Assembly (NCBI GenBank): GCA_030849465.1
Contig: JARVLF010000017.1
Coordinates: 620,001-684,000, forward strand
DNA length: 64,000 bases
Direction: 5' to 3'
From: Moesziomyces globuligerus
Taxonomy: Eukaryota > Basidiomycota > Ustilaginomycetes > Ustilaginales > Ustilaginaceae
Made by a program: the position numbers and the translations under genes
Notes under the pieces: model-generated
Told to the model about the DNA's origin: nothing
Databases searched by the model: none
What the model saw: the letters and a program-made list of their open reading frames with translations, nothing else
Part shown: one piece after another, positions 39,423-49,923 of the stretch
Layout of the letters: every line of letters starts with the position of its first letter
How positions within the stretch are numbered: the stretch's first letter is position 1

Positions 39423-42400
39423 CTACAGACAGAAGAGTTTGTTGCTCTTGCGCTTGCTGACCTCCTCGAGCCTGGCTTCGAGCGCCTTGCGGGCGCGCTC
39501 CTTGGCCTGACGTTCCTGCTCGAGCTGGCTCTCGTAGCCCTGCTTTTCGATGAGCACGCTGTTGCGCACGTTCTCCACCTCGCTCTGCGCCGAGTTGAGC
39601 TGCGCGCGCATCGCGTTGGCCTCGGCAGCGTAGCGTTCGCGCTCGCGCGTCACCTCGGCCAGCTGCACCCGGCTCTTGCGCAGGTTGCGCTCGCTGTCGT
39701 TGAGCGCCGCCTCGAGCGTGGCGACGAGGTCGATGTTGGCCTGCAGATCCGCCTCGCAGTGGTTGAGCTGCTTGGCCAGGTTCTTGATCTCGTCCGCCTG
39801 CTCGCTCAGCAGCCTCGTCAGCTTCACATCCACCCCCACCCCTCCTCCCGCAGGACTGTGCACCGACGTCATCGACGACGACCTCGTCATCATCCCCGCC
39901 CCTCCCGCCGCACCCGGTGACTCGGGTCGCGTCATCTGCGACGACGTCGACGTCCGCACCCCCACCGACGTCCGCACCCCCGCAGGCGTCGGCGGAGGCG
40001 GCATGTTCGGCGGCGGCGTCGGCGGCGGAGGCTTCACCGAGCCCAGGCTCGGTCGGTGGCTGCGCAGATCCAGCATAGGCTCGTAGTCCGACGTCCGTCG
40101 GCCGTTGACCGGCGAGCGCGCGCCGTTGGTCAGCGCCAGCGACGCCGCCGCCACCGCATCGTGCTCGCTCTGGCTCTGCTGTCCGAAGCTCCCGCTGCCG
40201 TGCGAGCGCACCGAGCGCGTCTCGGACGTCGCCACGCGCAGCTGCAGCTCCTTGACCATCTGCTCGTGCCGCCCGCACTCGTCGCGCGCCACAGAGAGCT
40301 CCGCCTTGAGCTTGCTCATCTCGCCGCGCGTCTTGCTCAGCGTCGACTTGTGCGCCTCGAGCTCGCGCTTCAGCGCCGCCTCGGCCGCACTCGGCGTCGC
40401 CGCGCCCGCCGCGCCGCGCACCGCACTGCCGTTGGACGCCATCGACGCCTCGTGCTGCGCCTCGTGCTGCTGCGCCTCGCTCTCCTGGCGCATCGTCTCG
40501 ATCTCGATCAGCAGCTGGTCGCGCTCCTCCTGCGCCTCGGTCAGCGCCGCCTCGAGCGTCACCAGCGCATCACTCGTGTCGTTGAGCTCCGCCCGCAGCG
40601 TCTCCACCTCGTGCGGGTCCATGTCCGCCCGCGCCACCAGCGTCTGGTGCTTGGCCTGCAGCTCCTCGTACGCCTGCCGCGTCTCGTCCCGGTCGCCACT
40701 CGCGATCTCCACGTCCAGCTGCGCCCGCTCCAGCTTGGCCGCGTGCGCCTGCTGCATCCGCTCCAGCTCGGCCGCGTGCTTGGCCAGCGCCGCCGCCTCG
40801 GCCTCGCGCACCGCTACCGACAGCGCCGACACGTGCTGCGCCTCGAGCTCCAGCTTGAACTCGTCCAGCTTCTTGGCATGGCCGGTACGTAGCGCCTCCG
40901 CCTCTGCCTCGTGCTGCTCCATGGCCAGCTTGTGCGAGTTCGCGTGCTCCTCCACCGCAGCGCGGTGCTGCGCCGCCTGCTCCTCCAGCGCCTTGGCCGT
41001 CGCAGCGTCGGTCTCCTGCTTGGTCCGGGCCAGCTCCTCGGCATGCGACTTGCGCACAGCCTCTAGCACTTCCGCAGCATCTGGCTCGTCGTCGACATCG
41101 AAGCCACCAGGCACGGAACGGCTGGACACCGACGTGTTGGCGAGCGTCGCGGCGTGCTGCTCCGCAAGCTCTTGCAGGCTCTTGGCATGTTCGTCCTTGA
41201 GCGCCTCGAGCGCCGCTGCGTGCTCCTTCCTGAGACGATCGAGGTCCACAGCGTCGGCCGCGTTGAGCTCGTCCGCAAGGCTGCGGTTGCTTCCGCTCGA
41301 CGTGGGCGCCCGAGCCGCCTCGGCCTCGGCCGCGTGCTTGGCCGCGAGCTGCGCACGCAGCTCCTGGATCTCGAGCGACATGTTGGCCATCTGGTCCCTC
41401 GACAGAGTCTCGAGCGTCTCGTTGTGCCTCTTGAGTGCTGCCAGTTCGGCCGCCATGCCCTCGACCGTCTCGCGATGCTGCGTCTCCTTGCGCGCCATGG
41501 ACCGCATCAGATCGTCGAGCATCTGCGTGCCGCTCTCCACCTTGCCCGCGTCGCTGTTGTCGCCCTGGGCCATGACGCGTCGGATGGCCTCCAGATCCTT
41601 CTCGGTCGCTGGCGTCAGGGCGCCCGACGCAACGCCGTTCGGCGCGGGCCCCGCCACCTCGAGCAGCTGGCCTTCATCCTTGCGGGTGCGGAGCGAGGCT
41701 TCGAGCGCCTGGATCTCGTCGTCGCGGTCCTTGAGCGCCTCCTGCAGGCGCATGGTCTCCTTTTCGAGCGAGGCGACCTTGCGCTCATAGTTGGCCGCCG
41801 AGTCGGGCTCGAACGCCCTGAGCGTAGGCGAGGGCGGAACGGAGCCGGTCAAGGAGAGCGGCCTGGGTCCGCGCGTCTGCTGCAGCTGCGAGGGCAAGGC
41901 CGAGGCAAAGTCCAGCGAGGAAGACTGCGAGATCGAGCGCGTGCGGCCGTGAGCGAGCGGCGAGACCCCCACGGACCTCGTGCCGTCGCTCTTGTTGTAG
42001 CCTAAAAAAGAACCCGACGAGCGGCGCGTGAGGCGGTTCGAAGGGCTCGGAGATTGCCGGTTGGTGGTGTCGACAAACAGGCTCGCGCGGCGGTTGGCCA
42101 TGCCGCGCTGCGAGCTGCCGCCACGTCCCGGCGTCTGCGGAGGCTGGTTCTCATCACCGCGAGAGTCGAGCACCTCGAGCTGCTCCTCCTCGGCCGCATC
42201 CTTATCGAGCTTGAACGAGGCCTCGTCGTCCAGATGCGACGAGGCGCCGCCGTTGAGCTTGAGCTCGGTGAGCTGCGCATTGAGGTCGTTGATCTCTGCC
42301 AGCGACTCGTTGTACTTCTGCTTGGTCAGCTCGAGTTCGGCGCGGATGCTCGACTCGGAGTCGCGCACGGCGCGCATCTCCTCCTGCAGTTCCGCCAGGC

Positions 42401-44990
42401 GCTGCTCGAGCTCCCTCGACGGCGCGGAAGCCTCCTCGGCTTGGTTCGAGTCGCCAGCGTCGGCTGCGGTTGCCGAGCCGACAAGTGCGCCGCCGAGGCC
42501 GCCAGCCGCAACGCCTGCAGCGGCAGCCAGCTGGAGCTTGTTAATCTCACGCGCAAGCTCGGCCTTCTGCTGCTCGTGCTGCTGTGACGCCTTGGACAGC
42601 TGGTCGTGCTGCGTGGTGAGGTGATCGAATCGCTCCGCAAGGCCGTCGTGCTTGGCGCTCGCCTCGGCCAGGCGGGCTTCGAGCTTGATCAGCTCGGCAT
42701 CCTTGGCCTCGAGTTCGGCGGCGATCGCCTGCGTCTCCTTGCCCGTGTCGAGCAGCTCGAAGCGCGAGAGCAGGTTGCGATACTCTTCGTCGCGCTTCTC
42801 GACCTCGGCCTCGACCTGGGCGACCTTGCGCGCGAGGCTGGTCGCCGACTCGTCTGCGGCGGCGAGCTTGGCCTCGAGATCGCGGATGTAGTGTTCGGAC
42901 GAGGACTCGACCTCTTTGAGGCGGGCGACCTCCTTGTGCAGCTCGACGAGCGTGGCCGAGTCCGTATCGCCGCGCGAGCCGACGGCCTCGAGGCGGGCCT
43001 CGAGCTCGCGCGCATACACCTCGGCCGAGGACTCGCGTTCCTGGAGCTTGGTGAGCCTAGCCTGGAGCTGGGCGACGTCGGTCTCCTTTTCCTCGAGCTC
43101 GGCGCCGATGATCTCGAGCTGGGAGCTCTGCTGCTCGATCTGGGCCTCGCGCTCGTTGGCGAGGTCCTCGACGTAGGCGAGGGCGGCCTTGGTGAGGTTG
43201 AGCTGGCCTTCGAGCGCATCGATGGACTTTTCGTACTCGACAATGATGGGTTCGGCGGCGCGGAAGAAGTCCTGCTCGGAGCCGTCCTGTCTGGACGGGT
43301 CGAGCTGGGTGCGGAGCTGAGTGACCTCTGCGGTGAGCTGGCTGTGCTTCTGGCTGAGGGAGGCGTACTTGTCCTGCCATGCGAGGATCTCGCGCTGGGT
43401 GGAGCGGGTGGCGTCCCTGTTGCGCGGGTCGTCGAGGTCGAGGAGGCCCTTGCCGACGCCCTTGATGAGGCTGAGCTCCTTGCGGAGGCGCTGTACGAGC
43501 GTCTGGAGGTAGTCGAGGTCGTCCCATCCGACCTCGACCTCGTTGAGCTCGGCCTTGTTCTTGATGTTGCGTGCGCGGTTGGCGTACTGGAGCGTGTTGA
43601 CGGTCTCGCTGACGTTGTACTCGGTCGGGGAGACGCAGGCGATCATGAGGGTGTGCGCGTTGCCGCCGAGGCTGTCCTGGAGGAGGCGGGTGAGTTTGCT
43701 GTCGCGGTAGGGGATGTGGGTGGCGCGCTTGGCCTTTGCGGGGTCGCCGAGCGCCGAGATGACGTTGCCGAGGGCGTGGAGGCCCGAGTTGATCGAGATG
43801 CCCTCCTTGACGCGCTCGCCCTGCGCTGCGGTGCGCTTGAGACGTTCGGAGCCGGCGAGGTCGACAAAGTGGAACTTGCTGGTGAGGGTGACCCACTCGC
43901 CGTCGGCGCTGGGCGAGGCGGTGGCCGAATCGTCGGCGGCATCACCGATCACGCTGGCCGGACGGAGGCCAGCGGACGAGTTGCGGCCGCTGAGACCGGG
44001 GATGCCGCTGGGAGTCCTGCGACCCAAGGAGGGGGAGGCGACGCGGCCGGCCATGGGGATGCCGGAAGCTCTGGAGAGGCTGGAGACGGAGCGGCCTGCG
44101 GGCGTGGATCTGCCGCCAAAGCTGGATGGAGGCGCCGAGGCCGGGGGTGGACCGGATCCGAGCCACTTCTTCTGGGTGAGGGTGATGGAGAAGATGGCGT
44201 GGGATCGGGAGGACTGGGCGTTCATGTTTGTCTCGTTTGTCCTGCGTACGGAGCTGCCTTGGAGGAGATGGTTCATGACTTCGGCGACGTTGGCGACCTT
44301 GACCTCGCGGAGGCCGGACCAGATGATGTTTCCGTTCTTGCCCTCGCGGATCTGGACGTGCGGACGGGCGTCGCCGTCGACGGCGTCGCCGAGGAGATCG
44401 ATGAGGTCTTCGTTGTAGATCTCGATGAAGCTGACCTTTGCAGTGTACTGGACGGCGGCGGACTTGGATTGGCGCATGGCGGCAAAGATACGGGCAACGG
44501 CGCGCGGAATGATGCCCATCTGCGGGTCTGCTGGGCGACCTGCGACGAGGGCCTCGTAGTCGATGTTGTCGCCGGCGGCGGTGCCCATGGTGTAGGATTT
44601 GCCGCTGGAGGTCTGACCGTAGGCGAGGATGGTGACATTGTAGCCCTCCATAAAGCGGTCAATCATGGGTTCTGCGACGGTGAAGATCTCTGGCTGACCG
44701 TCTGCGGGGGAGAAGACGCGGTCGAAGCTGAAGGCCTGACGCTTGTCGCGGGACAGTGTGGTGGAGGAGGACGATGCGGTTGCGGCACCGGGGCCTGCGG
44801 GTGGCGAGTTACCGGGCTCTACGGTGACGCTGCTGGACGAGGTGGTTGAGAGGATGTTCTTCTGCCATCGTGGCGGGATGTTGGACTGGTCTGCGGAGGT
44901 GAGGGGACGGATGCGCACGGCGACCTGTACGGATGTGGTGTTGGGCACGGCGGGCGTGGAAGCGCCGCTGGCTTCGCGTGTCCTCGACAT
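39423..44990 (-). CDS. Kinesin with N-terminal motor and long coiled-coil tail, kinesin-4-like
   Basis: An 1855-residue single-exon protein. The motor domain (about 20-490) has VQVAVRIRPL, the P-loop AYGQTSSGKSYTMG, switch I NAQSSRSHAIFS and switch II HFVDLAGSERLKRT. The segment after the motor, NIKNKAELNEVEVGWDD, is typical of kinesin-4 (KIF4/KIF21). An insert of about 100 residues in the motor, Ser/Gly/Arg-rich, lies before switch II. The rest is mostly coiled coil, with a disordered Pro-rich stretch near 1680-1730. A last coiled coil ends KRKSNKLFCL, with Cys next to last. It should be a plus-end motor on microtubules; family placement is from memory of motif order, so kinesin-7 or another class is not excluded. 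Confidence 0.85.
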   Translation of the reverse strand: MSRTREASGASTPAVPNTTSVQVAVRIRPLTSADQSNIPPRWQKNILSTTSSSSVTVEPGNSPPAGPGAATASSSSTTLSRDKRQAFSFDRVFSPADGQPEIFTVAEPMIDRFMEGYNVTILAYGQTSSGKSYTMGTAAGDNIDYEALVAGRPADPQMGIIPRAVARIFAAMRQSKSAAVQYTAKVSFIEIYNEDLIDLLGDAVDGDARPHVQIREGKNGNIIWSGLREVKVANVAEVMNHLLQGSSVRRTNETNMNAQSSRSHAIFSITLTQKKWLGSGPPPASAPPSSFGGRSTPAGRSVSSLSRASGIPMAGRVASPSLGRRTPSGIPGLSGRNSSAGLRPASVIGDAADDSATASPSADGEWVTLTSKFHFVDLAGSERLKRTAAQGERVKEGISINSGLHALGNVISALGDPAKAKRATHIPYRDSKLTRLLQDSLGGNAHTLMIACVSPTEYNVSETVNTLQYANRARNIKNKAELNEVEVGWDDLDYLQTLVQRLRKELSLIKGVGKGLLDLDDPRNRDATRSTQREILAWQDKYASLSQKHSQLTAEVTQLRTQLDPSRQDGSEQDFFRAAEPIIVEYEKSIDALEGQLNLTKAALAYVEDLANEREAQIEQQSSQLEIIGAELEEKETDVAQLQARLTKLQERESSAEVYARELEARLEAVGSRGDTDSATLVELHKEVARLKEVESSSEHYIRDLEAKLAAADESATSLARKVAQVEAEVEKRDEEYRNLLSRFELLDTGKETQAIAAELEAKDAELIKLEARLAEASAKHDGLAERFDHLTTQHDQLSKASQQHEQQKAELAREINKLQLAAAAGVAAGGLGGALVGSATAADAGDSNQAEEASAPSRELEQRLAELQEEMRAVRDSESSIRAELELTKQKYNESLAEINDLNAQLTELKLNGGASSHLDDEASFKLDKDAAEEEQLEVLDSRGDENQPPQTPGRGGSSQRGMANRRASLFVDTTNRQSPSPSNRLTRRSSGSFLGYNKSDGTRSVGVSPLAHGRTRSISQSSSLDFASALPSQLQQTRGPRPLSLTGSVPPSPTLRAFEPDSAANYERKVASLEKETMRLQEALKDRDDEIQALEASLRTRKDEGQLLEVAGPAPNGVASGALTPATEKDLEAIRRVMAQGDNSDAGKVESGTQMLDDLMRSMARKETQHRETVEGMAAELAALKRHNETLETLSRDQMANMSLEIQELRAQLAAKHAAEAEAARAPTSSGSNRSLADELNAADAVDLDRLRKEHAAALEALKDEHAKSLQELAEQHAATLANTSVSSRSVPGGFDVDDEPDAAEVLEAVRKSHAEELARTKQETDAATAKALEEQAAQHRAAVEEHANSHKLAMEQHEAEAEALRTGHAKKLDEFKLELEAQHVSALSVAVREAEAAALAKHAAELERMQQAHAAKLERAQLDVEIASGDRDETRQAYEELQAKHQTLVARADMDPHEVETLRAELNDTSDALVTLEAALTEAQEERDQLLIEIETMRQESEAQQHEAQHEASMASNGSAVRGAAGAATPSAAEAALKRELEAHKSTLSKTRGEMSKLKAELSVARDECGRHEQMVKELQLRVATSETRSVRSHGSGSFGQQSQSEHDAVAAASLALTNGARSPVNGRRTSDYEPMLDLRSHRPSLGSVKPPPPTPPPNMPPPPTPAGVRTSVGVRTSTSSQMTRPESPGAAGGAGMMTRSSSMTSVHSPAGGGVGVDVKLTRLLSEQADEIKNLAKQLNHCEADLQANIDLVATLEAALNDSERNLRKSRVQLAEVTRERERYAAEANAMRAQLNSAQSEVENVRNSVLIEKQGYESQLEQERQAKERARKALEARLEEVSKRKSNKLFCL

Positions 44991-46095
44991 GGCGGCTAGC
45001 TCAGCGTAGGGTGCGGCGACAGAGCGCGGAGCTTAGTTGGATGGTTTGGTTGGCGTCCTAGCCGGTTATCATGGAAGGAGCGTGCGTGGGGCAAGTCGGA
45101 AGGAGCGGGACGATTGGGACGATTTGCTAATGAATGGCGGAGGCTCGTGCGTAGTCTCGCTGGTGGATCCAGATCGAGCCAACCGCGACGTTGGTGTGCG
45201 ATCGAGATGGTGGTGTAGAGTCGAGACGGAGCAGATGTGCGCAGACTGGAGGAGCGAGGGGAAGAGCAGCAGCCGCAGCAACGTGGTGATGGCGAGTGGA
45301 CAAGTGACAAGGCGCCGACAGCCTGAACCTGGCACATGCGCCTGTCTCTTTTGGATGCACAGGCAAAAGGGTTGTTCAAAGGCGCTCTCAAGCGAGGCTC
45401 AAGGCGAGGCTGAAGGCGCAGGCGCAGGCGCAAGCGCAGGTGCGGCACCAGCGAGGCTGGCTGCAGTGCGGCGCAGCTGTGAGAAAGAAAGGGTCGGCGA
45501 GAGTGGCTGCATGCGTTGTGCGCGTGTAGGGCGCGAAAAGGGGGAGCGGGCGCCGGAGCAGTGGCTGAGCCGCGCGCTGGTCAGTGTTGGATTCGAGAAA
45601 GCGTGGATTTTCTGGAAGATCCAAATCCACCGTTGGAGCGCGAGCCGCCCTTGAAGCCAAGCTAAGGCCTCTCGCTTGGTGCGCTTCTGCTCGAGGCGAG
45701 CTGCATGCTGCGAGGGGCCGGTCTCAGTCGCACTCGACCAGTCGCCCTCGACCAGTCGCCCTCGACCAGTCGCCCTCGACCAGTCGCGGTCGACCCGTTC
45801 TTTCAACGCGCCTGCGCGCTCCTCTACGCGAGAACCGCTTCGCCTCGGCTTGCGCGTCGTCCATGTTGGATCGACAGCTGCACAACACCTGCATCCAATA
45901 ATTAAAGAACGGCAACGTTGCGCGCCGGAATAGCCGGATAGGACTTGGCTTCATCGGACGCCGTCCGCGCCTGTCGATTTTGACGTCCAAAGTGTGAAGC
46001 GAGTGGCTCGACCGCATGTCGGCGCTCTTTCCCCGCCCAACCCCCCTCGTGCACCGACCTTGCGTCTCGACCACCACACCAACGGCAAAGCAAGG
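44991..46095. other. Divergent intergenic region between kinesin and enoyl-CoA hydratase genes
   Basis: About 1.1 kb without a convincing gene. It holds degenerate GGCGCAG-type repeats (45403-45443) and a 14-base tandem repeat (separate entry). Open frames across it are shadows of the repeats. Confidence 0.5.
45734..45789 (+). repeat. 14-base tandem repeat, four copies
   Basis: The unit CGACCAGTCGCCCT is repeated, with the fourth copy ending CGGT. CGAC..GTCG inside each unit is self-complementary, so each copy has dyad symmetry. It lies about 310 bases upstream of the hydratase ATG. Confidence 0.9.
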
Positions 46096-47067
46096 ATGTG
46101 GACGGCGATCAATCCGCATCCGCGCGTCTCGGACGTGGACGTGGCCAACTTCGACTATGCCGCCTACGCGTGGCAGGACATCCGCGTCGAGCTCGGCGCC
46201 GACGGCATCGCGCTCGTCTACCTCGACCGGCCCGAGCACTACAACACGTTTACGGGTCCCATGTCGTACTCGATCGTGTTTGCCTTCGAGCTCTTCGATG
46301 CGGACGACCGCGTCAAGGTCGCCGTCATCACGGGCGCAGGTGGCAAGGTCTTCTGCGCCGGCGCCTACCTCGCGCAGGGCTTCGGTGCGATTGCCGACCA
46401 TGCGCAGGGTCACCGCGACGGAGGAGGTCAGGTCGGTCTCGCCATCCTCCGCTGTCGCAAACCCTCGATCGCGGCCATCAACGGCAACGCGATCGGCATC
46501 GGTGTCACCATGACGCTCTCGTGCGATTTCAGGCTCGTCGCAGACAACGCAAAGGTCGCCATCCCCTTTGTCAAGCGCGGCATCGCCATGGAGGCTTGCT
46601 CCTCCTACCTCCTCCCCAGGCTCGTAGGCGTGTCCAAGGCCATGGACATCATCCTCACAGGAGAGGTGCGTGCGCCCAACGACGAAAGCTACGCAGCCCT
46701 CTGGACGCGCGCTCCCATGCCGCAGCACAAGGTCCTGGAAGAGTCGATCAAGCTCGCCCGCACGCTCGCGCTCAACAGCTCGGTCTCGATGGCGCTCTGC
46801 AAGGCTCAGATGTGGAGGCAGCTCGACTCGCCCGAAGACGCCCATCTGCTCGAAAGCCAGGGCATCTGGGAGACAAGTCGGCTCGATGGCCTCGAGGGCG
46901 CAAAGAGCTTCCTCGAAAAACGCCCTCCGCAGTTCCCTGGCACCATGGCCGATCTCGAACGCTTCGCCTTCTGGCCCTGGTGGCGCCAGGCCGACGTAGC
47001 AAAGTACCCGCGCGGACCCGAATCGCTCCGCGCAGCCACCGCGCTCGCGGCCAAGAGCAAGCTGTAA
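46096..47067 (+). CDS. Enoyl-CoA hydratase/isomerase family protein with PTS1 tail
   Basis: A 323-residue crotonase-fold protein: LDRPEHYNTF, the oxyanion-hole segment GKVFCAGAYL, and INGNAIGIGVTMTLSCDFRL. The segment IPFVKRGIAMEACSSYLLPR carries a Glu at the usual catalytic position. The last residues are KSKL, a canonical peroxisomal PTS1 signal. It probably hydrates an enoyl-CoA in peroxisomal beta-oxidation or a side pathway of acyl-CoA metabolism. The frame opens upstream at 45994 only through a GTG, so ATG 46096 is used. It converges with the NC2 beta gene, with 122 bases between stops. Confidence 0.9.
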   Translation: MWTAINPHPRVSDVDVANFDYAAYAWQDIRVELGADGIALVYLDRPEHYNTFTGPMSYSIVFAFELFDADDRVKVAVITGAGGKVFCAGAYLAQGFGAIADHAQGHRDGGGQVGLAILRCRKPSIAAINGNAIGIGVTMTLSCDFRLVADNAKVAIPFVKRGIAMEACSSYLLPRLVGVSKAMDIILTGEVRAPNDESYAALWTRAPMPQHKVLEESIKLARTLALNSSVSMALCKAQMWRQLDSPEDAHLLESQGIWETSRLDGLEGAKSFLEKRPPQFPGTMADLERFAFWPWWRQADVAKYPRGPESLRAATALAAKSKL

Positions 47068-47189
47068 GCCCGCGCACCTCGGCGAGCAGAGAATGAATCA
47101 GGTTCAACGACATGCAGCACTCGAGTTGGGTGCGAGGGTAAAATACAAGGGATGGTACGAGGCAAGTGGGGAGGGGGTGGGGTTGGGTT

Positions 47190-47630
47190 TCAATTTGATG
47201 CTTCGAAGCGCGCCTTGCTTGCAGCGAAGAGGAGTTCCTGTTGACGCTGCAGTTCCTCTTCGGTCATGCCGGACTGTTCCATGCGCGTAGTCTTGCGTTC
47301 GCGATCCTTCTGCGCCGCCTTGTGTTCCGAGAGGACGCTCTTGGCCTCGTCGATGAAGCCGGGGAAGCCGAGATCGTCGAGCGCCTTGAGCACGTGTTCG
47401 GGAGCGATGGTCTTCTTCGAGTCGCGTTCGCACACCTCGTTGGCCTCGGACGAGAGGAGGTGGATGAACTCGACGCAGCATTCGATGAGCAGATCGCGCG
47501 TCTCCTTGCTGCACGTCACCTCCTTGGGGAGGAGCTCCGAGATGAGCTTCTGCACCGTCGCCTTGGGCAGCGAGAGCTCGTCGTCGCCGCCCGCCGCCGC
47601 CGCCGCGCCAAAGTGCTCGTCGTCCGACAT
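47190..47630 (-). CDS. ncb2: Negative cofactor 2 beta (Dr1), histone-fold transcription regulator
   Basis: A 146-residue protein with a histone fold of the NC2 beta class: LSLPKATVQKLISELLP, RDLLIECCVEFIHLLSSEAN and KKTIAPEHVLKALDDLGF. A helical Gln/Glu-rich tail follows (EEELQRQQELLFAASKARF). NC2 beta pairs with NC2 alpha (Drap1/Bur6), binds TBP on promoters and blocks TFIIA/TFIIB entry. The N-terminus has a short Ala-rich insert. The start ATG is clear, and the gene diverges from DAHP synthase. Confidence 0.93.
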   Translation of the reverse strand: MSDDEHFGAAAAAGGDDELSLPKATVQKLISELLPKEVTCSKETRDLLIECCVEFIHLLSSEANEVCERDSKKTIAPEHVLKALDDLGFPGFIDEAKSVLSEHKAAQKDRERKTTRMEQSGMTEEELQRQQELLFAASKARFEASN

Positions 47631-48616
47631 GGCCGCCTCGCGTGCCCGACGTTATGCCCGATGCCCGACCGGACGGACTCTGCCCTTGTCGAAGGTGTGG
47701 GGGGAGGGGGGAGGAAAAGTTGAGGTGAGAGTGTTAGAGCGGAGGAGTCGAAAATTCGCGCGCAATTCGAGTGGGTGGGACGCACTGCGCAAAGGGCCGC
47801 ATGAGCGAAAGGGGGGAAAACGGGGGAGCAAGGCGAGACGGGTTGGATCCAATTCGCTTTTATTCCATCTCCCAACGGGTGCATCGCCGCGTCGCCGCGT
47901 CGCCGCTGCACGTCCGCCCCCGCCCCTGCCCAGCAGAGCAGCTCTCGTGTTGGCCCGACGTCACGACTCGCCCGCCGTCGCACGCAAACGGCAAAGGCCA
48001 GCGCCAAACGCACACCGCGCCTGTTCCGCAGTGCTGCTACACTAAGACGCGCAAGATTTTTCTTTTCTCTCTCTCTCTTCTGTCTTTCAACTCGGCGTCA
48101 CGGAGCGGAGTCGACACGCTGCGCAAAACACACACCAACTCAGCCGAGCCTTGCAGCCTGCCAGCCTGCCAGCCTGCCAGCCAACCAACCGGTATCGAAG
48201 CATTGCCAGACTCTGATCCGCGGTGCCGTCTCGGTGCGGGCTCAGCCATAGCCGCACTCGAGCCGAAATGGCCATCACCCGTGTCCAGTGGTGAGACGAG
48301 ACGTGTGAGCTTGGCCTGGTAGCAGTGAGAATGCCAAGGAGCAGGAGCGCGGATCGGTGCTGCAAGGCGAAATCGGGGATCGGGCAATTCGACAGCATCT
48401 GAAAGCTGCCAATCGAGTGGAGCTGGTTGGCTGGCGAATGACTCGAAACAAGCGAGCCAAGGAGCTGAGAGCGGTCTGGGCCCCGTGAGAGCCGTTTCGA
48501 GTGGAATTTGGAAGATCGCAGCTGCGTGCATGGACGTGCATCGCTAACGTAGCATGTTGCGATCCACCACCCACCCCACCACCACATCTCGAATACCTCG
48601 CAAGCACACTGCAAGC
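47631..48616. other. Divergent promoter region of NC2 beta and DAHP synthase
   Basis: About 990 bases. It holds a CT-rich tract at 48058-48088 and an 8-base repeat, GCCTGCCA x3 (48156-48179). No gene is seen. Confidence 0.5.
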
Positions 48617-49849
48617 ATGGCAGGCCTTACGTACAAGGACGCGCTCAACGAGCTGGACGATCGACGCATCAAGTCGATCAAGCCGCTCATCCCGCCGCAG
48701 ATTTTGATCGAGGAGTACCCGCTCTCGCTGCAGGCGGCGCAGACGGTGGCCTCGGGGCGCAAGGCGACCGAGGAGATCGTCAAGCAGGAAGACGATCGTC
48801 TGCTCGTCGTCGTCGGTCCTTGCTCCATCCACGACGTGCGTTCCGGTCTCGAATACGCCCGCAAGCTCGCCGCCTATGCCGAGGCGGCGAGCGAGGATCT
48901 GCACATTGTCATGCGCGTCTACTTTGAAAAGCCCCGCACCACCGTCGGCTGGAAGGGCCTCATCAACGATCCCAACCTCAACGGCAGCTTCCAGATCAAC
49001 AAAGGTCTGCGTCTGGCCCGCGGCTTCCTGCTCGAGGTCAACAACCTCGGTCTTCCGGCGGGCACCGAGTTTCTGGACACCATCTCGCCACAGTACACCG
49101 CCGACCTCATCTCGTGGGGGGCCATCGGTGCCCGCACCACCGAAAGTCAAGTCCACCGCGAGCTGAGTTCGGGCCTCAGCATGCCGATCGGATTCAAGAA
49201 CGGCACGGATGGTTCGATCTCGATCGCCGTGGATGCGATCAAGGCGGCGAGCTCGGAGCATGTCTTTTTGTCCGTCACCAAACAGGGCATCTCGGCCATC
49301 GTAGAGACCAACGGCAACGACGCCTGCCACGTCATCCTCCGAGGCGCCAACACGGGGCCCAACTACTCGGCCGAACACGTCGCCAAGGTGTCGGACAAAC
49401 TCGTCGCCGCCGGTCTGCCCGCGAGGATCATGATCGACTGCTCGCACGGCAACAGCGAAAAGAAGCACGAGAACCAGTGCAAGGTGGTCGAATCCATCGC
49501 ACACCAGCTCGCCCGCGGCGACGAAGCCGCCTGCAACATCTTTGGCGTCATGATCGAGAGCAACCTCGTCGAGGGCAAGCAGAGCATCCCTGCTCAAGGC
49601 CCCGCAGGCCTCAAGTACGGACAGAGCATCACCGATGCCTGCGTCAACTGGGACACCACCCTCCAAGCCCTCGACACGCTCAGACACGCCGTCAAGGCTC
49701 GAAGGGCTCAACCAGAGGCAAAGAGGTACTTCAAAGCTCGTCTCAGCCGCACCACCAGCTCGGAAGGCATCAACGATCACTTTCTCGCCTCGTCCAACAA
49801 GCCGCTCGGCTTCAACGACGACGCACTCGCCTCTCTCGGCAAACGCTAA
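48617..49849 (+). CDS. 3-deoxy-7-phosphoheptulonate (DAHP) synthase
   Basis: A 410-residue enzyme of the AroFGH/Aro3-Aro4 type. The signature stretches are intact: VVVGPCSIHD, VYFEKPRTTVGWKGLINDP, GFKNGTDGS, MIDCSHGNSEKKH and GVMIESNLVEGKQ. It joins phosphoenolpyruvate and erythrose 4-phosphate in the first step of the shikimate pathway. Fungal paralogues are feedback-inhibited by Phe or Tyr; I cannot tell which applies here. The frame has an earlier ATG at 48554, which would add 21 residues. ATG 48617 has the better context (GCAAGCATGG) and the more family-like start. A CT-rich promoter tract lies about 530 bases upstream. Confidence 0.93.
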   Translation: MAGLTYKDALNELDDRRIKSIKPLIPPQILIEEYPLSLQAAQTVASGRKATEEIVKQEDDRLLVVVGPCSIHDVRSGLEYARKLAAYAEAASEDLHIVMRVYFEKPRTTVGWKGLINDPNLNGSFQINKGLRLARGFLLEVNNLGLPAGTEFLDTISPQYTADLISWGAIGARTTESQVHRELSSGLSMPIGFKNGTDGSISIAVDAIKAASSEHVFLSVTKQGISAIVETNGNDACHVILRGANTGPNYSAEHVAKVSDKLVAAGLPARIMIDCSHGNSEKKHENQCKVVESIAHQLARGDEAACNIFGVMIESNLVEGKQSIPAQGPAGLKYGQSITDACVNWDTTLQALDTLRHAVKARRAQPEAKRYFKARLSRTTSSEGINDHFLASSNKPLGFNDDALASLGKR

Positions 49850-49923
49850 CCCTTGATCCGTCTCCACACCTTGAATGACAAAAAACAGGATGCAATTCTC
49901 CCGAAGGCCGAAGGGACTGCGAG

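Noticed and set aside
42606..44849. 747-codon plus-strand open frame
   Set aside because: It is antisense to the kinesin motor and first coiled coil.
45584..45933. Several frames with repeated Ser-Thr-Arg or Asp-Gln-Ser units
   Set aside because: They are translations of the 14-base tandem repeat, not genes.
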